The notes beneath the pieces were generated by a model that did no database searches, was not told the origin of the DNA, and saw nothing but the letters and a program-made list of their open reading frames with translations. A program made the translations under genes and the position numbers. A stretch of 64,000 bases of DNA from Rhodanobacteraceae bacterium ZG21-1 (lineage in GTDB: Bacteria > Pseudomonadota > Gammaproteobacteria > Xanthomonadales > Rhodanobacteraceae): assembly GCA_021390615.1 (NCBI GenBank), contig JAJEJU010000024.1, forward strand, positions 372,001-436,000, in the 5' to 3' direction. This document shows positions 14,712-22,614 of the stretch, piece after piece (positions within the stretch are counted from its first letter, which is position 1; every line of letters begins with the position of its first letter).

Positions 14712-15794
14712 ATGCCTTTCATCGCGCAACTCGAACCAGATGCCTTGCTGCGGCACTTCATGGCGCATCCTCCGCTGGGTTTTGTTGCGAACTGGTCGCC
14801 GCAGGGCGCGGCCGCCTTCGTGGCGCCGTTCGATCTGCTGACCACGGCCGAGGACGATCTGCGTCGCCGGGTCGCCGCGATGCCGGGCTACCGGCGCTGG
14901 TCCCGCCTGCTGCGCTGGCGCACCCGCTTCGTCGGCACCACCGTGTCCGAGTACGCGCCGCTTCCGCGCGAGGTGGCGCCGGCGGAGCTGGCACGTGGAC
15001 TGCGCCAGGCCTACGGGCGCGAGCATGCGCTGTTGATCGTGAAGGACATAGCTACGGATTCGCCCTTGCTGGACGCGGCGGACAACGCCTACACGCGCGA
15101 CTTCGCCGCGGCCTGCGCCGCGCAGGGCTTCGTGCTGCTGGAGGGCCAGGCGCTGGCCTGGGTGCCGATCGACTTCGATTCCGGCGAGGAGTATCTGTCG
15201 CGGCTCTCCTCCGGCCGGCGCAAGGACATCCGGCGCAAGCTGCGCAGCCGCGCCGGGCTCGACATCGAGCGGGTGCCGCTGGGCGACGCGCGCTTCTTCG
15301 ACGAGGCGGTGCTGGCCGAGTACCAGGCGCTGTACCGCAACGTCTACGCGCAGAGCGAAATCCATTTCGACGAACTGTCGCCGGCGTTCTTCCGCGACGT
15401 GCTGCAGGAAGGCGCCAGCGGCGGCGTGGTGTTCGTGTACCGCCACGCCGGCGTGATGATCGGCTGGAACCTGTGCTACGAGCACGGCGGCAAGCTGATC
15501 GACAAATACGTCGGCTTCGCCTATCCGCAGGCACGCGAGCACAATCTGTATTTCGTCAGCTGGATGCACAATCTGGAATACGCGCGCGAACGCGGCCTGA
15601 GCCATTACGTGGCCGGCTGGACCGACCCGCAGATCAAGTCGTATCTGGGCGCGCAGATGACCTTCACCCGGCATGCGGTGTATGCGCGCAATCCGCTGCT
15701 GCGATGGTTGCTGCGGCGTATCGGCGGCCATTTCGAAAGCGACCGCGCCTGGCAGGACGGCGCGTCCACGGTACCTACGGAGCCCCGCGCATGA
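14712..15794 (+). CDS. GNAT/FemAB-like N-acyltransferase
   Basis: 360 residues. The C-terminal half matches the BioF2/FemAB-like GNAT fold (Acetyltransf_6): a basic RRKDIRRKLR stretch near 175, then the strand/helix series GGVVFVYRHAGVMIGW, KLIDKYVGFAYP, HNLYFVSWMHNLEYARERGL and YVAGWTDPQIKSYLGA. The N-terminal half has no close recognised domain. Such proteins transfer acyl or aminoacyl groups to amines. Next to a dedicated ACP and ketosynthase it is the natural candidate to use their acyl chain. It overlaps the ureohydrolase-like gene by ATGA. Start chosen at the first ATG of the conserved part; upstream in-frame sequence is not protein-like. Confidence 0.75.
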   Translation: MPFIAQLEPDALLRHFMAHPPLGFVANWSPQGAAAFVAPFDLLTTAEDDLRRRVAAMPGYRRWSRLLRWRTRFVGTTVSEYAPLPREVAPAELARGLRQAYGREHALLIVKDIATDSPLLDAADNAYTRDFAAACAAQGFVLLEGQALAWVPIDFDSGEEYLSRLSSGRRKDIRRKLRSRAGLDIERVPLGDARFFDEAVLAEYQALYRNVYAQSEIHFDELSPAFFRDVLQEGASGGVVFVYRHAGVMIGWNLCYEHGGKLIDKYVGFAYPQAREHNLYFVSWMHNLEYARERGLSHYVAGWTDPQIKSYLGAQMTFTRHAVYARNPLLRWLLRRIGGHFESDRAWQDGASTVPTEPRA

Positions 15795-16660
15795 AGCAGC
15801 CCGTCGTTCTCGACATCGACCGCTCGGTCGGCCCGCTGCCGGGACAGCACGTGCTGCCGCTGGCCGAATGGCAGGAGGCGGTGCGCTTCGGCTGCTCGCT
15901 GCGCACGCTGCGTCGCTTCGGGCGTGCGCTGGAGGCGGCCTTGCCGGCGAGCTACGGCACGGTGTTCTTCGGCAGCGGCGATTTCCACCACCTCAGCTGG
16001 CCGCTGATCCGGCGGCTCAGCCCGCGCGCCTCGTTCCAGGTGGTGGTGCTGGACAACCATCCGGACAACATGCGCTTTCCGTTCGGCGTGCACTGCGGTT
16101 CGTGGGTGCGCCGGGTAGCCATGCTGCCGCAGGTGAGCCACGTGCACGTGCTCGGCATCACCTCGCCGGACATCGGCGCCGGCCACGCCTGGGAGAACTA
16201 CCTGACCCCGCTGCGCCGGCACAAGCTCAGCTACTGGTGCATGGACGTCGACGTGGGCTGGGCCAGCCGCCTCGGCCTGGCGCACGCCTTCCATCGCCAC
16301 GACGATCCGGAGGCCCTGCTGGATGCCTTCATCGAGCAGCAGCGCACGCATCATGAGCCGGCCTATCTGTCGATCGACAAGGACGTGTTCGCGCCCGACG
16401 TGGCCCGCACCAACTGGGACCAGGGCCGGCTGCGCGCCGAGCATGCGCTGGCGCTGATCGACAGCCTGCGCCACGGCCTGGTCGGCAGCGACGTCAACGG
16501 CGAGATTTCCTCCTACCGCTACCGCAGCTGGTGGAAGCGCAAGCTTTCCGCGATGGACGAGCAGCCCGAGGTCGACGTGGCCCAGCTGGCCGACTGGCAG
16601 GCCCAGCAGCATGCGCTGAACCTGCGCCTGCTCGAGGCGATCGGCGCGCGCGGCGGTTGA
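15791..16660 (+). CDS. Ureohydrolase (arginase/agmatinase/deacetylase)-fold metalloenzyme
   Basis: 289 residues. The dimetal site of the arginase superfamily is recognisable but altered: GSGDFHH (residues 61-67) in place of GGDHS, D-N-H-P-D (Asp88, His90, Asp92) for DAHxD, and S-I-D-K-D (Asp196, Asp198) for SxDxD. All acidic and His ligands of a two-manganese centre are therefore present. Family members hydrolyse guanidino groups (arginine, agmatine, guanidinobutyrate) or related amides. The altered motifs place this outside classical arginase, so the substrate should not be assumed. It is coupled to the N-acyltransferase by an ATGA overlap, which points to a role in modifying the same molecule. 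Confidence 0.75.
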   Translation: MKQPVVLDIDRSVGPLPGQHVLPLAEWQEAVRFGCSLRTLRRFGRALEAALPASYGTVFFGSGDFHHLSWPLIRRLSPRASFQVVVLDNHPDNMRFPFGVHCGSWVRRVAMLPQVSHVHVLGITSPDIGAGHAWENYLTPLRRHKLSYWCMDVDVGWASRLGLAHAFHRHDDPEALLDAFIEQQRTHHEPAYLSIDKDVFAPDVARTNWDQGRLRAEHALALIDSLRHGLVGSDVNGEISSYRYRSWWKRKLSAMDEQPEVDVAQLADWQAQQHALNLRLLEAIGARGG

Positions 16661-16775
16661 GGTCGCGCGCGGCGGCTCCGCGCGTGCAGGGTCAGCGCAC
16701 GCGCCGGTGGCAGGTCCAGCGAAGCCTGCGGCTGTGGCACCATGCGCGCTCGCTGTTAATGCGGCAGGAGACGGC

Positions 16776-17891
16776 ATGACCATGAAGGACATTCCCCTCG
16801 CGCAGACCATCAAGAGCGCGATCGACGATGCGCTGAAGGAGCGCGGCGAAGCCAACGTGCTGGTGGTCGGCAAGACCGGCGTCGGCAAGAGCACCCTGGT
16901 GAATACGGTGTTTTCCGGCCGCATGGCCGACACCGGGCAGGGCCGGCCGGTGACCCAGGAGATGCGCAAGATCAGCAAGAGCGGCATCCCGGTGTCGATC
17001 TACGACACTAAGGGCCTGGAGGTGAAGGACTACCGGCCGATCCTCGAGCAGACCCTGCGCGCGGTCGGCGAGATCAATGCCGGCGCCGATCCGAACAAGC
17101 ACATCCACGTCGCCTGGCTGTGCATCGGCGAGGACTCGGCACGGGTCGAGGAAGCCGAGGTCGAGCTGGCCCGCGCGCTGCACGAGCGGCAGATCCCGGT
17201 GATCGTGGTGATTACCAAGGCGATCGCCGACAACGGCTTCAAGGCGGTGGTCGAGGGTTTCTTCCCGTTCGCCCGCAACGTGGTGCGGGTGAACTCCGAA
17301 CCGAAGGTGCTGGACGGCGGCCTGGTGATTCCCGTGCATGGCGTCGAGAACCTGGTCGACGTGACGATGGAGGTGATCCCAGACGGCCAAAAAAACGCCT
17401 TCGCCGCCGCGCAGCGCATAAAGATCCAGCACAAGGTCGATAGATCGCGTGCGGTGGTGCTGGCGGCGGCGGGCAGCGCGGCCACGGTCGGGGCGGTGCC
17501 GATCCCATTTGCCGACGCCATCGGCATCATCCCGGTGCAGATCGGCATGCTGGCCTCGATCACCGCGATCTTCGGCCTCGACGTGTCCACCGGCTTCCTC
17601 ACCACCCTGGTCGGCGGCACCTTCACCTCGATCTCCGGCACCATGGGCGGGCGCGCCCTGGTCGGCGGCCTGCTCAAGCTGATTCCCGGGGCCGGTTCGC
17701 TGATCGGCGGCACCATCTCCGCGACGGTGGCCGGCGCCATCACCACCGCTTTCGGCGAAGCCTATATCGCGGTGCTGAAGGGCCTGCTGAGCGCGCACCC
17801 GGACCATGCGCCCAGCGCGGTGGAAATCAGCGAAGCCTTCAAGGAAAAGCTGAAGTCGGTTTCGCCCGGCAAATGGATCGGCAGGGGCTGA
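16776..17891 (+). CDS. Era/YcjF-like GTPase with DUF697 membrane domain
   Basis: 371 residues. The N-terminal G domain has P-loop GKTGVGKST (32-40), switch II DTKGLE, and a G4 position reading TKAIAD, so the usual Asp three residues after Lys is displaced. The C-terminal half is a DUF697-type region with hydrophobic helices and Gly-rich turns (AGSAATVGAVPIPFADAIGIIP, then VGGLLKLIPGAGSLIGG). It is probably a membrane-associated regulatory GTPase of unknown target. A GCAGGAG ribosome site precedes the ATG at 16776. It lies 115 bp after the ureohydrolase-like gene on the same strand and is convergent with the aminotransferase operon; whether it belongs to that pathway is unclear. Confidence 0.8.
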   Translation: MTMKDIPLAQTIKSAIDDALKERGEANVLVVGKTGVGKSTLVNTVFSGRMADTGQGRPVTQEMRKISKSGIPVSIYDTKGLEVKDYRPILEQTLRAVGEINAGADPNKHIHVAWLCIGEDSARVEEAEVELARALHERQIPVIVVITKAIADNGFKAVVEGFFPFARNVVRVNSEPKVLDGGLVIPVHGVENLVDVTMEVIPDGQKNAFAAAQRIKIQHKVDRSRAVVLAAAGSAATVGAVPIPFADAIGIIPVQIGMLASITAIFGLDVSTGFLTTLVGGTFTSISGTMGGRALVGGLLKLIPGAGSLIGGTISATVAGAITTAFGEAYIAVLKGLLSAHPDHAPSAVEISEAFKEKLKSVSPGKWIGRG

Positions 17892-17910
17892 GCCGCGCCG
17901 GCCGGCGTGG

Positions 17911-19140
17911 TCAGCGCAATGCCGCCTGCAGGCGTTCGCAGATGTGCTCGAAAGTGGCGTCGTCCAGCCAGGGGCTGTTGCTGATGGTCAGGCTGCGCGC
18001 GGCGAAGTCGCGCGCGCGCGGCACGTCCTGCTGCGGCACGCAGTCGCCGAGGTAGGCGTAGTCGGGCAGGGCGTGGATGAACAGCCGGCTGACCCCCAAG
18101 CCGGCCTGCCACAGCTGCGCCAGGGCAGCGTCGCGCCGTGCCTGGTCCGGCATCAGCAGCATGAAGAACGGCCAGCTGCCCTGGTCGCCGGGCCGGTCTT
18201 CCAATACACGCAGACCATCGATGGCGCGCAGGCGCGGCAGGCGCTGCTGCGCCTGCGCCTGGGTCTGCGCCAGGAAGTCCGGCCAGCGTCGCGCCGCATG
18301 CGCGCCGATCGCCTGGCGCCAGCGGCCGACCCGGTGCAGCGGAATGTCCAGCGCGAACTCGTCGCCCACCGCAGCGACCGGATCGCCGCGTCGCAGCGCG
18401 CGCCGCAACGGCGCGCCATAGGCCAGGCGCAAGCCGCGTGGCCGGTAGAGCAGGGCATAGCCCAGCAGCTCGAGGCTGCGCCGCCATTCCCAGGCCAGGC
18501 TGGCCGGAACGTGGCGCGCGCTGCTTTGCCGCAGCGCCTCGCGCATCGTTTCGTCGCGCGCCGTCAGCAGGCCGCCTTCGTAGATCGACAAGCCCTTGCC
18601 GGCGGCCAGGCTGAAGAAGCCGAGGTCGCCGCGCAAGCCCACGCTCTCGCCGGCGTGGCGCGCGCCCAGCGCCTGCGCCGCATCCTCGATCACCCAGGCA
18701 CCGACCTCGCGCGCAATCTCGAGTGCGCCGTCGACGTCGGCGACGCGGCCGCCGAGATGAGTGGGCACGATCGCCAGGGTGTGTTCGTCGCAGGCCGCGG
18801 CCAGGGCCTGCGGATCCATGTCGTAGTGATCTGGCAGCAGATCGCACAGGTGCAGTTCCAGCCCGGCGCGGCGCACCGCCAGCGCGACCAGCGGGCAGGT
18901 ATACGCCGGCACCACTACCGTGCGTCGCTGTGGCGCCAGCTCGCGCAAGGCGAGCAGGCTCACCACCAGGGCGGCGGTGCCCGAGCATTCCAGTTGCAGC
19001 GGTGGCGTGCCGAGCTGGGCGGCCACGCCGGCGGCGAGTCCACCGCCGTGCGAGAACAGGTCGCCGGCCCGCAGCGGCAGGCCGGCCGTGGGCGGCAGTT
19101 CATGGCGTGTCGCTTGCGCGGGGTGCGGGCGTGCGCTCAT
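17911..19140 (-). CDS. DegT/DnrJ/EryC1/StrS-type PLP aminotransferase
   Basis: 409 residues of fold-type I aminotransferase. SGTAAL (53-58) would bind the cofactor phosphate, and IEDAAQ (151-156) holds the pyridine-binding Asp153 and Gln156. Lys182 in AAGKGLSIYEGG is the Schiff-base lysine. The family transaminates keto-sugars on nucleotides (as ArnB does), usually with glutamate or glutamine as amino donor. It is the last gene of the minus-strand run hydrolase-EamA-EamA-DegT, 15 bp after the second EamA gene. An aminotransferase next to paired EamA half-transporters recalls ArnB with ArnE/ArnF. The sequence is divergent, so a sugar substrate is not certain. Confidence 0.85.
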   Translation of the reverse strand: MSARPHPAQATRHELPPTAGLPLRAGDLFSHGGGLAAGVAAQLGTPPLQLECSGTAALVVSLLALRELAPQRRTVVVPAYTCPLVALAVRRAGLELHLCDLLPDHYDMDPQALAAACDEHTLAIVPTHLGGRVADVDGALEIAREVGAWVIEDAAQALGARHAGESVGLRGDLGFFSLAAGKGLSIYEGGLLTARDETMREALRQSSARHVPASLAWEWRRSLELLGYALLYRPRGLRLAYGAPLRRALRRGDPVAAVGDEFALDIPLHRVGRWRQAIGAHAARRWPDFLAQTQAQAQQRLPRLRAIDGLRVLEDRPGDQGSWPFFMLLMPDQARRDAALAQLWQAGLGVSRLFIHALPDYAYLGDCVPQQDVPRARDFAARSLTISNSPWLDDATFEHICERLQAALR

Positions 19141-19155
19141 CGCTCGCCTCGTCGG

Positions 19156-19578
19156 CTAGCCGGCGGCCGGGCTGCTGGCGTCGGCGCCGTCCTCGGCTTC
19201 GTGCTCGTGCGATTCGGCCAGGCCCAGGCAGACGATGCCGCCGATGATCAGCACGGCGCCCAGGGTGCGCGCCACGGTCAGCTGCTCGTCGAACAGCCAG
19301 ATCGACAGCAGCATCACCGACACCACTTCCAGGTGCGAGGCGGCGAAGGCCGGCCCGATCGGCGCGGTCTTGAGCAGGCTCATATAGGTGAAGAAGGCGC
19401 CGACGTAGCCGATCACCGCGCCGTAGACCCAGGGATGGCCGAACACGCGCATCAGCCAGGCCATGCTGGCCTCGACCGGCAGGGCATGGTCGCCGGCGTA
19501 CTTGAAGCTGATCTGCGACAAGGTGTCGAAGCCCATCAGCAGCAGGAAGCCGAACAGGTAGAAATATCCGCGCTTCAT
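19156..19578 (-). CDS. EamA-type half-transporter (4 TM), subunit 2
   Basis: 140 residues with four predicted membrane helices (about 5-20, 50-68, 78-97, 103-121) and a charged cytoplasmic tail (ESHEHEAEDGAD). This is the size of SMR/ArnE-ArnF-type half units, not of full ten-helix EamA proteins. It probably forms a heterodimer with the preceding gene product. Paired half units of this class flip undecaprenyl-linked sugars or export small polar compounds. The start ATG overlaps the stop of subunit 1 (ATGA). Confidence 0.85.
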   Translation of the reverse strand: MKRGYFYLFGFLLLMGFDTLSQISFKYAGDHALPVEASMAWLMRVFGHPWVYGAVIGYVGAFFTYMSLLKTAPIGPAFAASHLEVVSVMLLSIWLFDEQLTVARTLGAVLIIGGIVCLGLAESHEHEAEDGADASSPAAG

Positions 19579-19934
19579 CCGGCGGCTCCCACCACGGCGA
19601 CGCCCACCGTGACCAGCAGGATGCCGATCACCCGCAGGCGGGTCAGCTTCTCCTTGAACAGCCAGCGGCCGGCCAACATGATCACCACCATGTCGATCGA
19701 GCCGAGCAGCACGCCGCGGGTCAGCGGCCCCTGCGACAAAAAGGCGATCCACACCGGGAATTCCAGCACGTAGCAGGCCACGCCGATGATCAGCCATGGC
19801 CGCGCCAGCATGTGCCGCCAGCGCGCCAGACCGTCGCCGGCATGCGGATCGCTGGCGGCCGCTTTGAAGGCGAGCTGGCCGCCGGTGTCGAGCACCAGGT
19901 TGAGCAGCCACAGCGCGGTCGCCAGCGGAGTCAT
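19575..19934 (-). CDS. EamA-type half-transporter (4 TM), subunit 1
   Basis: 119 residues with four predicted helices (LATALWLLNLVLDTGGQLAF, a segment around 45-65, GVLLGSIDMVVIMLAGRWLF, VIGILLVTVGVAVVGA). The Gly-Ser...WLFKEKLTRLRVIG segment is typical of EamA/SMR proteins. The start overlaps the hydrolase stop and the stop overlaps the subunit 2 start, so all three are translationally coupled. It is likely an obligate partner of subunit 2 in the inner membrane. Confidence 0.85.
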   Translation of the reverse strand: MTPLATALWLLNLVLDTGGQLAFKAAASDPHAGDGLARWRHMLARPWLIIGVACYVLEFPVWIAFLSQGPLTRGVLLGSIDMVVIMLAGRWLFKEKLTRLRVIGILLVTVGVAVVGAAG

Positions 19935-20764
19935 GCGGCGGCGGCTTCGGACTTGTTGGCGGCGATGCGCTCGAAGAATTCGGCCGAGCGCGCGATCAGG
20001 GTGCGACGATCGCGATCGATGGTAATCATGTGGTAGCTGTCTTTGAGCAGCAGCAGCTCGGTCGGCCCCTGCACGCGGCGGATCACTTCCTGCGCGTTGT
20101 CCACGCTGGCCACGTCGTCCTCGCTGGCGTGCGCGACCAGGCACGGCGCGGTGACCTGCGGCAGCTGGCGGCGCACCTGGCGCGACAGCTGGTACAGCTC
20201 GGCCAGCGAATACCATGGGTTGCCGGGCAGGCCGGCGGCCGCGCTGTCGCCGCCCAGCATCGCCGCGCTGATCTGCGCGCGGATGCGCTCGTCGCGCAGG
20301 CCGTACGGCGGCTCCTCGTCGAACACGCGGCCGCGGCCGATGCCGAGCCGCTTGAACAGCGGCAGCAGAAAGGACAGCTTGGCCTTCCACGGGATGTTCC
20401 AGCCGTCGTAGCGGAAGGTGGCACCGTACACGCCCACGCCGGCGACCATGCCGGGATGGTCGGCGGCCAGCTTCAGCGCCAGCAGCGCGCCCATCGACAG
20501 GCCGCCCACGAACAGCTGGTCGACCTTGCCCTTGAGCGCCTGCGCGGCCTGCTCGACGCTGGCGTACCAGTCGTGCCAGCCGGTGGCCAGCAGGTCCTCG
20601 ACGTCGCCGCAGTGGCCGGCCAGCTGCATGCCGTGCACGGTATAGCCTTCGCGATTCAGGCCCTTGCCGAGCATGCGCATTTCCATCGGCGTGCCGGTGA
20701 GGCCGTGGATCAGCAGCACGCCGCGGCGATCACCTTCGAAGAAAAATTCGGACGGCTGAATCAT
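19931..20764 (-). CDS. Alpha/beta hydrolase (Est30/monoacylglycerol-lipase-like carboxylesterase)
   Basis: 277 residues, no signal peptide. Catalytic elements: oxyanion loop HGLTGTP (20-26), nucleophile Ser90 in G-L-S-M-G, acid in the ASEDDVASV segment and His in DSYHMIT near 250. This is the small carboxylesterase/MGL family that cleaves acyl esters. The ATG at 20764 starts the conserved part; an upstream in-frame start would add 12 unrelated residues. It is the first gene of the coupled operon with two EamA units and DegT. In this setting it may trim, release or recycle an acyl group, which is inference. Confidence 0.85.
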   Translation of the reverse strand: MIQPSEFFFEGDRRGVLLIHGLTGTPMEMRMLGKGLNREGYTVHGMQLAGHCGDVEDLLATGWHDWYASVEQAAQALKGKVDQLFVGGLSMGALLALKLAADHPGMVAGVGVYGATFRYDGWNIPWKAKLSFLLPLFKRLGIGRGRVFDEEPPYGLRDERIRAQISAAMLGGDSAAAGLPGNPWYSLAELYQLSRQVRRQLPQVTAPCLVAHASEDDVASVDNAQEVIRRVQGPTELLLLKDSYHMITIDRDRRTLIARSAEFFERIAANKSEAAAA

Positions 20765-20944
20765 CGGGAGGAATTCACGTGGGCCGGGCGACCTGCGCAA
20801 TCAACAGAGGCTATGCGCGCGGGCCGAAATGGAAGGATAGACGGCATGCGCGCCGCCTGGCGGGTCATGCGGGCATGCTCCGGGCTCTCGCCGGTGCGGC
20901 GGCGGTGGTTTCGCCGCGGCGCAAAGTCGCATGCCGCCGTTTCA

Positions 20945-21859
20945 TCAGGCTTTCGGCGCGGCCGGGAACTGCACCAGCACGCGCTGGCCGATGCGCAGCT
21001 CGGCCGGCGGCGGCTGGTCGAAGGTCAGCACGCATTCGACCGTGCGGGTATTCGCGCGCACCTGCGGATCCTCCTCCAGCGTGCTGGCGCCGAACACGCC
21101 GCCGATGCGCAGCACGTGGGCCTTCAGCGAGGACTGGCGGCTGTTGCCGTTGTCTTCCACCACTTCGGCGGCCATGCCGGGATGGATCGCGTCGACGAAG
21201 GATTCGTTGAGCTCGGCGCGCACGATGCGGGTTTCGTCCGGCAGCAGCACGAAGGCAGGCCCTGCGGTGGGCGATACCGTCGCGCCGGGCTGGATCAGCC
21301 GGCGCACCACCTGCGCGTCGACCGGCGCGTGCAGGCTGCGCTGGCCGAGCTCGTAGCGCGCCGCGGCGATCTTCTGTGCGGCCAGCGCCGCATTGGCCAG
21401 GGCCGAATCGCGTTCGCCCTGCAGCTGCTGCACGTTTTCGCGTGCATCGTCGGCGCTCTGGCCGTCGCCGGCGCCGGCCGAGGCGGCGGCCGCCAATCGC
21501 TGGGCGCGCTGCTGGGCGCCCTGGATGCGCTGGTCGAGCAGCTTGGCCTGGCTCTCGGCCTGCTTCTGTTCGGCCTGTGCCGCATCGACCGCGAGCTGGG
21601 CGGCCTCGGTGTCCAGGGCCGCCAGCAACTGCCCCTTGTGCACGTGATCGCCCTCGTGCACGGCGATGCTGGCGACCACGCCTTCGCGTGGCATGCCGAG
21701 CTTGAGCAGGCCGCCCTCGATGTCCACGCGTCCGCGCGCCACCGCGGCGTAGGGCGAGGCGGCCGGCGCCGGTGCCGTCGACGTGTCGCCGTGCGAACAG
21801 CCGGCCAGCAGCGCGGCGGCCAGCAGCACGATCGACGGACGGAGGAAGCGCGGGCTCAT
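20945..21859 (-). CDS. Periplasmic adaptor (HlyD/MacA/DevB family), lipoprotein
   Basis: 304 residues. The lipoprotein signal has lipobox LLAGC, so it is anchored in the inner membrane facing the periplasm. It has a biotinyl-lipoyl-like half motif (EGVVASIAVHEGDHVHKGQLLAALD), a long coiled coil (about 90-175, rich in Q, A and E), the second lipoyl half and a beta-barrel domain. It links an ABC pump to an outer-membrane channel. It is the last of four coupled genes; its ATG overlaps the ATPase stop. Confidence 0.92.
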   Translation of the reverse strand: MSPRFLRPSIVLLAAALLAGCSHGDTSTAPAPAASPYAAVARGRVDIEGGLLKLGMPREGVVASIAVHEGDHVHKGQLLAALDTEAAQLAVDAAQAEQKQAESQAKLLDQRIQGAQQRAQRLAAAASAGAGDGQSADDARENVQQLQGERDSALANAALAAQKIAAARYELGQRSLHAPVDAQVVRRLIQPGATVSPTAGPAFVLLPDETRIVRAELNESFVDAIHPGMAAEVVEDNGNSRQSSLKAHVLRIGGVFGASTLEEDPQVRANTRTVECVLTFDQPPPAELRIGQRVLVQFPAAPKA

Positions 21860-22611
21860 GCGGAGGATTCCATGGAAGCGGAGAAGGGCGGAGCGGGCGG
21901 CGCCGGCACGGCGGCGACATGGTCGCTCAGAATACGGCCGTCTTCCATCGACAGCACGCGGTCGGCGTGACCGACCAGGCGCGGGTCGTGGCTGACGCAC
22001 AGCACGGTGGTGCCGTGGCTGCGGGCGATGCGATGCAGGATGTCGATCACGATCTGGCCGTTGGCGGCGTCCAGCGCGCTGGTCGGTTCGTCGGCGAACA
22101 GCAGGCCGGGCTCCTTGGCCAATGCGCGCGCAATCGCCACGCGCTGCTTTTCGCCGCCGGACAGCTCCGACGGGCGCAGCTGCATGCGCGGCCCCATGCC
22201 CACTTCTTCCAGCGATGCGGTGGCGCGGCGCCGGGCCTCGGCGGGCGTCAGGCCCAGGTAGCTCAGCGGCAGCTCCACCTGCTCCAGCGCATTCAGCGCC
22301 GGGAACAGGTTGAAGCCCTGGAACACGAAGCCGGTGTGCCGCAGGCGGAAGCGCTCCAGCGCGTGTTGGTCGAGCCGGCTCAGTTCCTCGCCGAGGGCCA
22401 TCACCTGGCCCTGGTCCGGCCGCTGCAGGCCGCTGAGGATGGCCAGCAAGGTGCTCTTGCCGCAGCCGGAGGGACCGGAGATCAGGGTCAGCTCGCCAGG
22501 GTTGATGTCCAGCGACAGGTCGTGCAGCACGGTGCTGCGCAGCCGTCCGGATACGAACGACTTGGCGACATGGCGGGCCTGCAGAGAGGCGTTCGGCGCG
22601 GAATCGGCCAT
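21856..22611 (-). CDS. ABC transporter ATP-binding protein (LolD/MacB/DevA type)
   Basis: 251 residues. Walker A GPSGCGKST, Q-loop FVFQGFNLFPALN, signature LSGGEKQR, Walker B LLFADEP and H-loop VSHD are all present. The sequence is typical of the stand-alone ATPases that partner FtsX-type permeases (LolD, DevA, YknY). It powers the adjacent permease at the inner membrane. There are 3 bases between the permease stop and this start, and the stop overlaps the adaptor start. Confidence 0.95.
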   Translation of the reverse strand: MADSAPNASLQARHVAKSFVSGRLRSTVLHDLSLDINPGELTLISGPSGCGKSTLLAILSGLQRPDQGQVMALGEELSRLDQHALERFRLRHTGFVFQGFNLFPALNALEQVELPLSYLGLTPAEARRRATASLEEVGMGPRMQLRPSELSGGEKQRVAIARALAKEPGLLFADEPTSALDAANGQIVIDILHRIARSHGTTVLCVSHDPRLVGHADRVLSMEDGRILSDHVAAVPAPPAPPFSASMESSA

Positions 22612-22614
22612 CGC

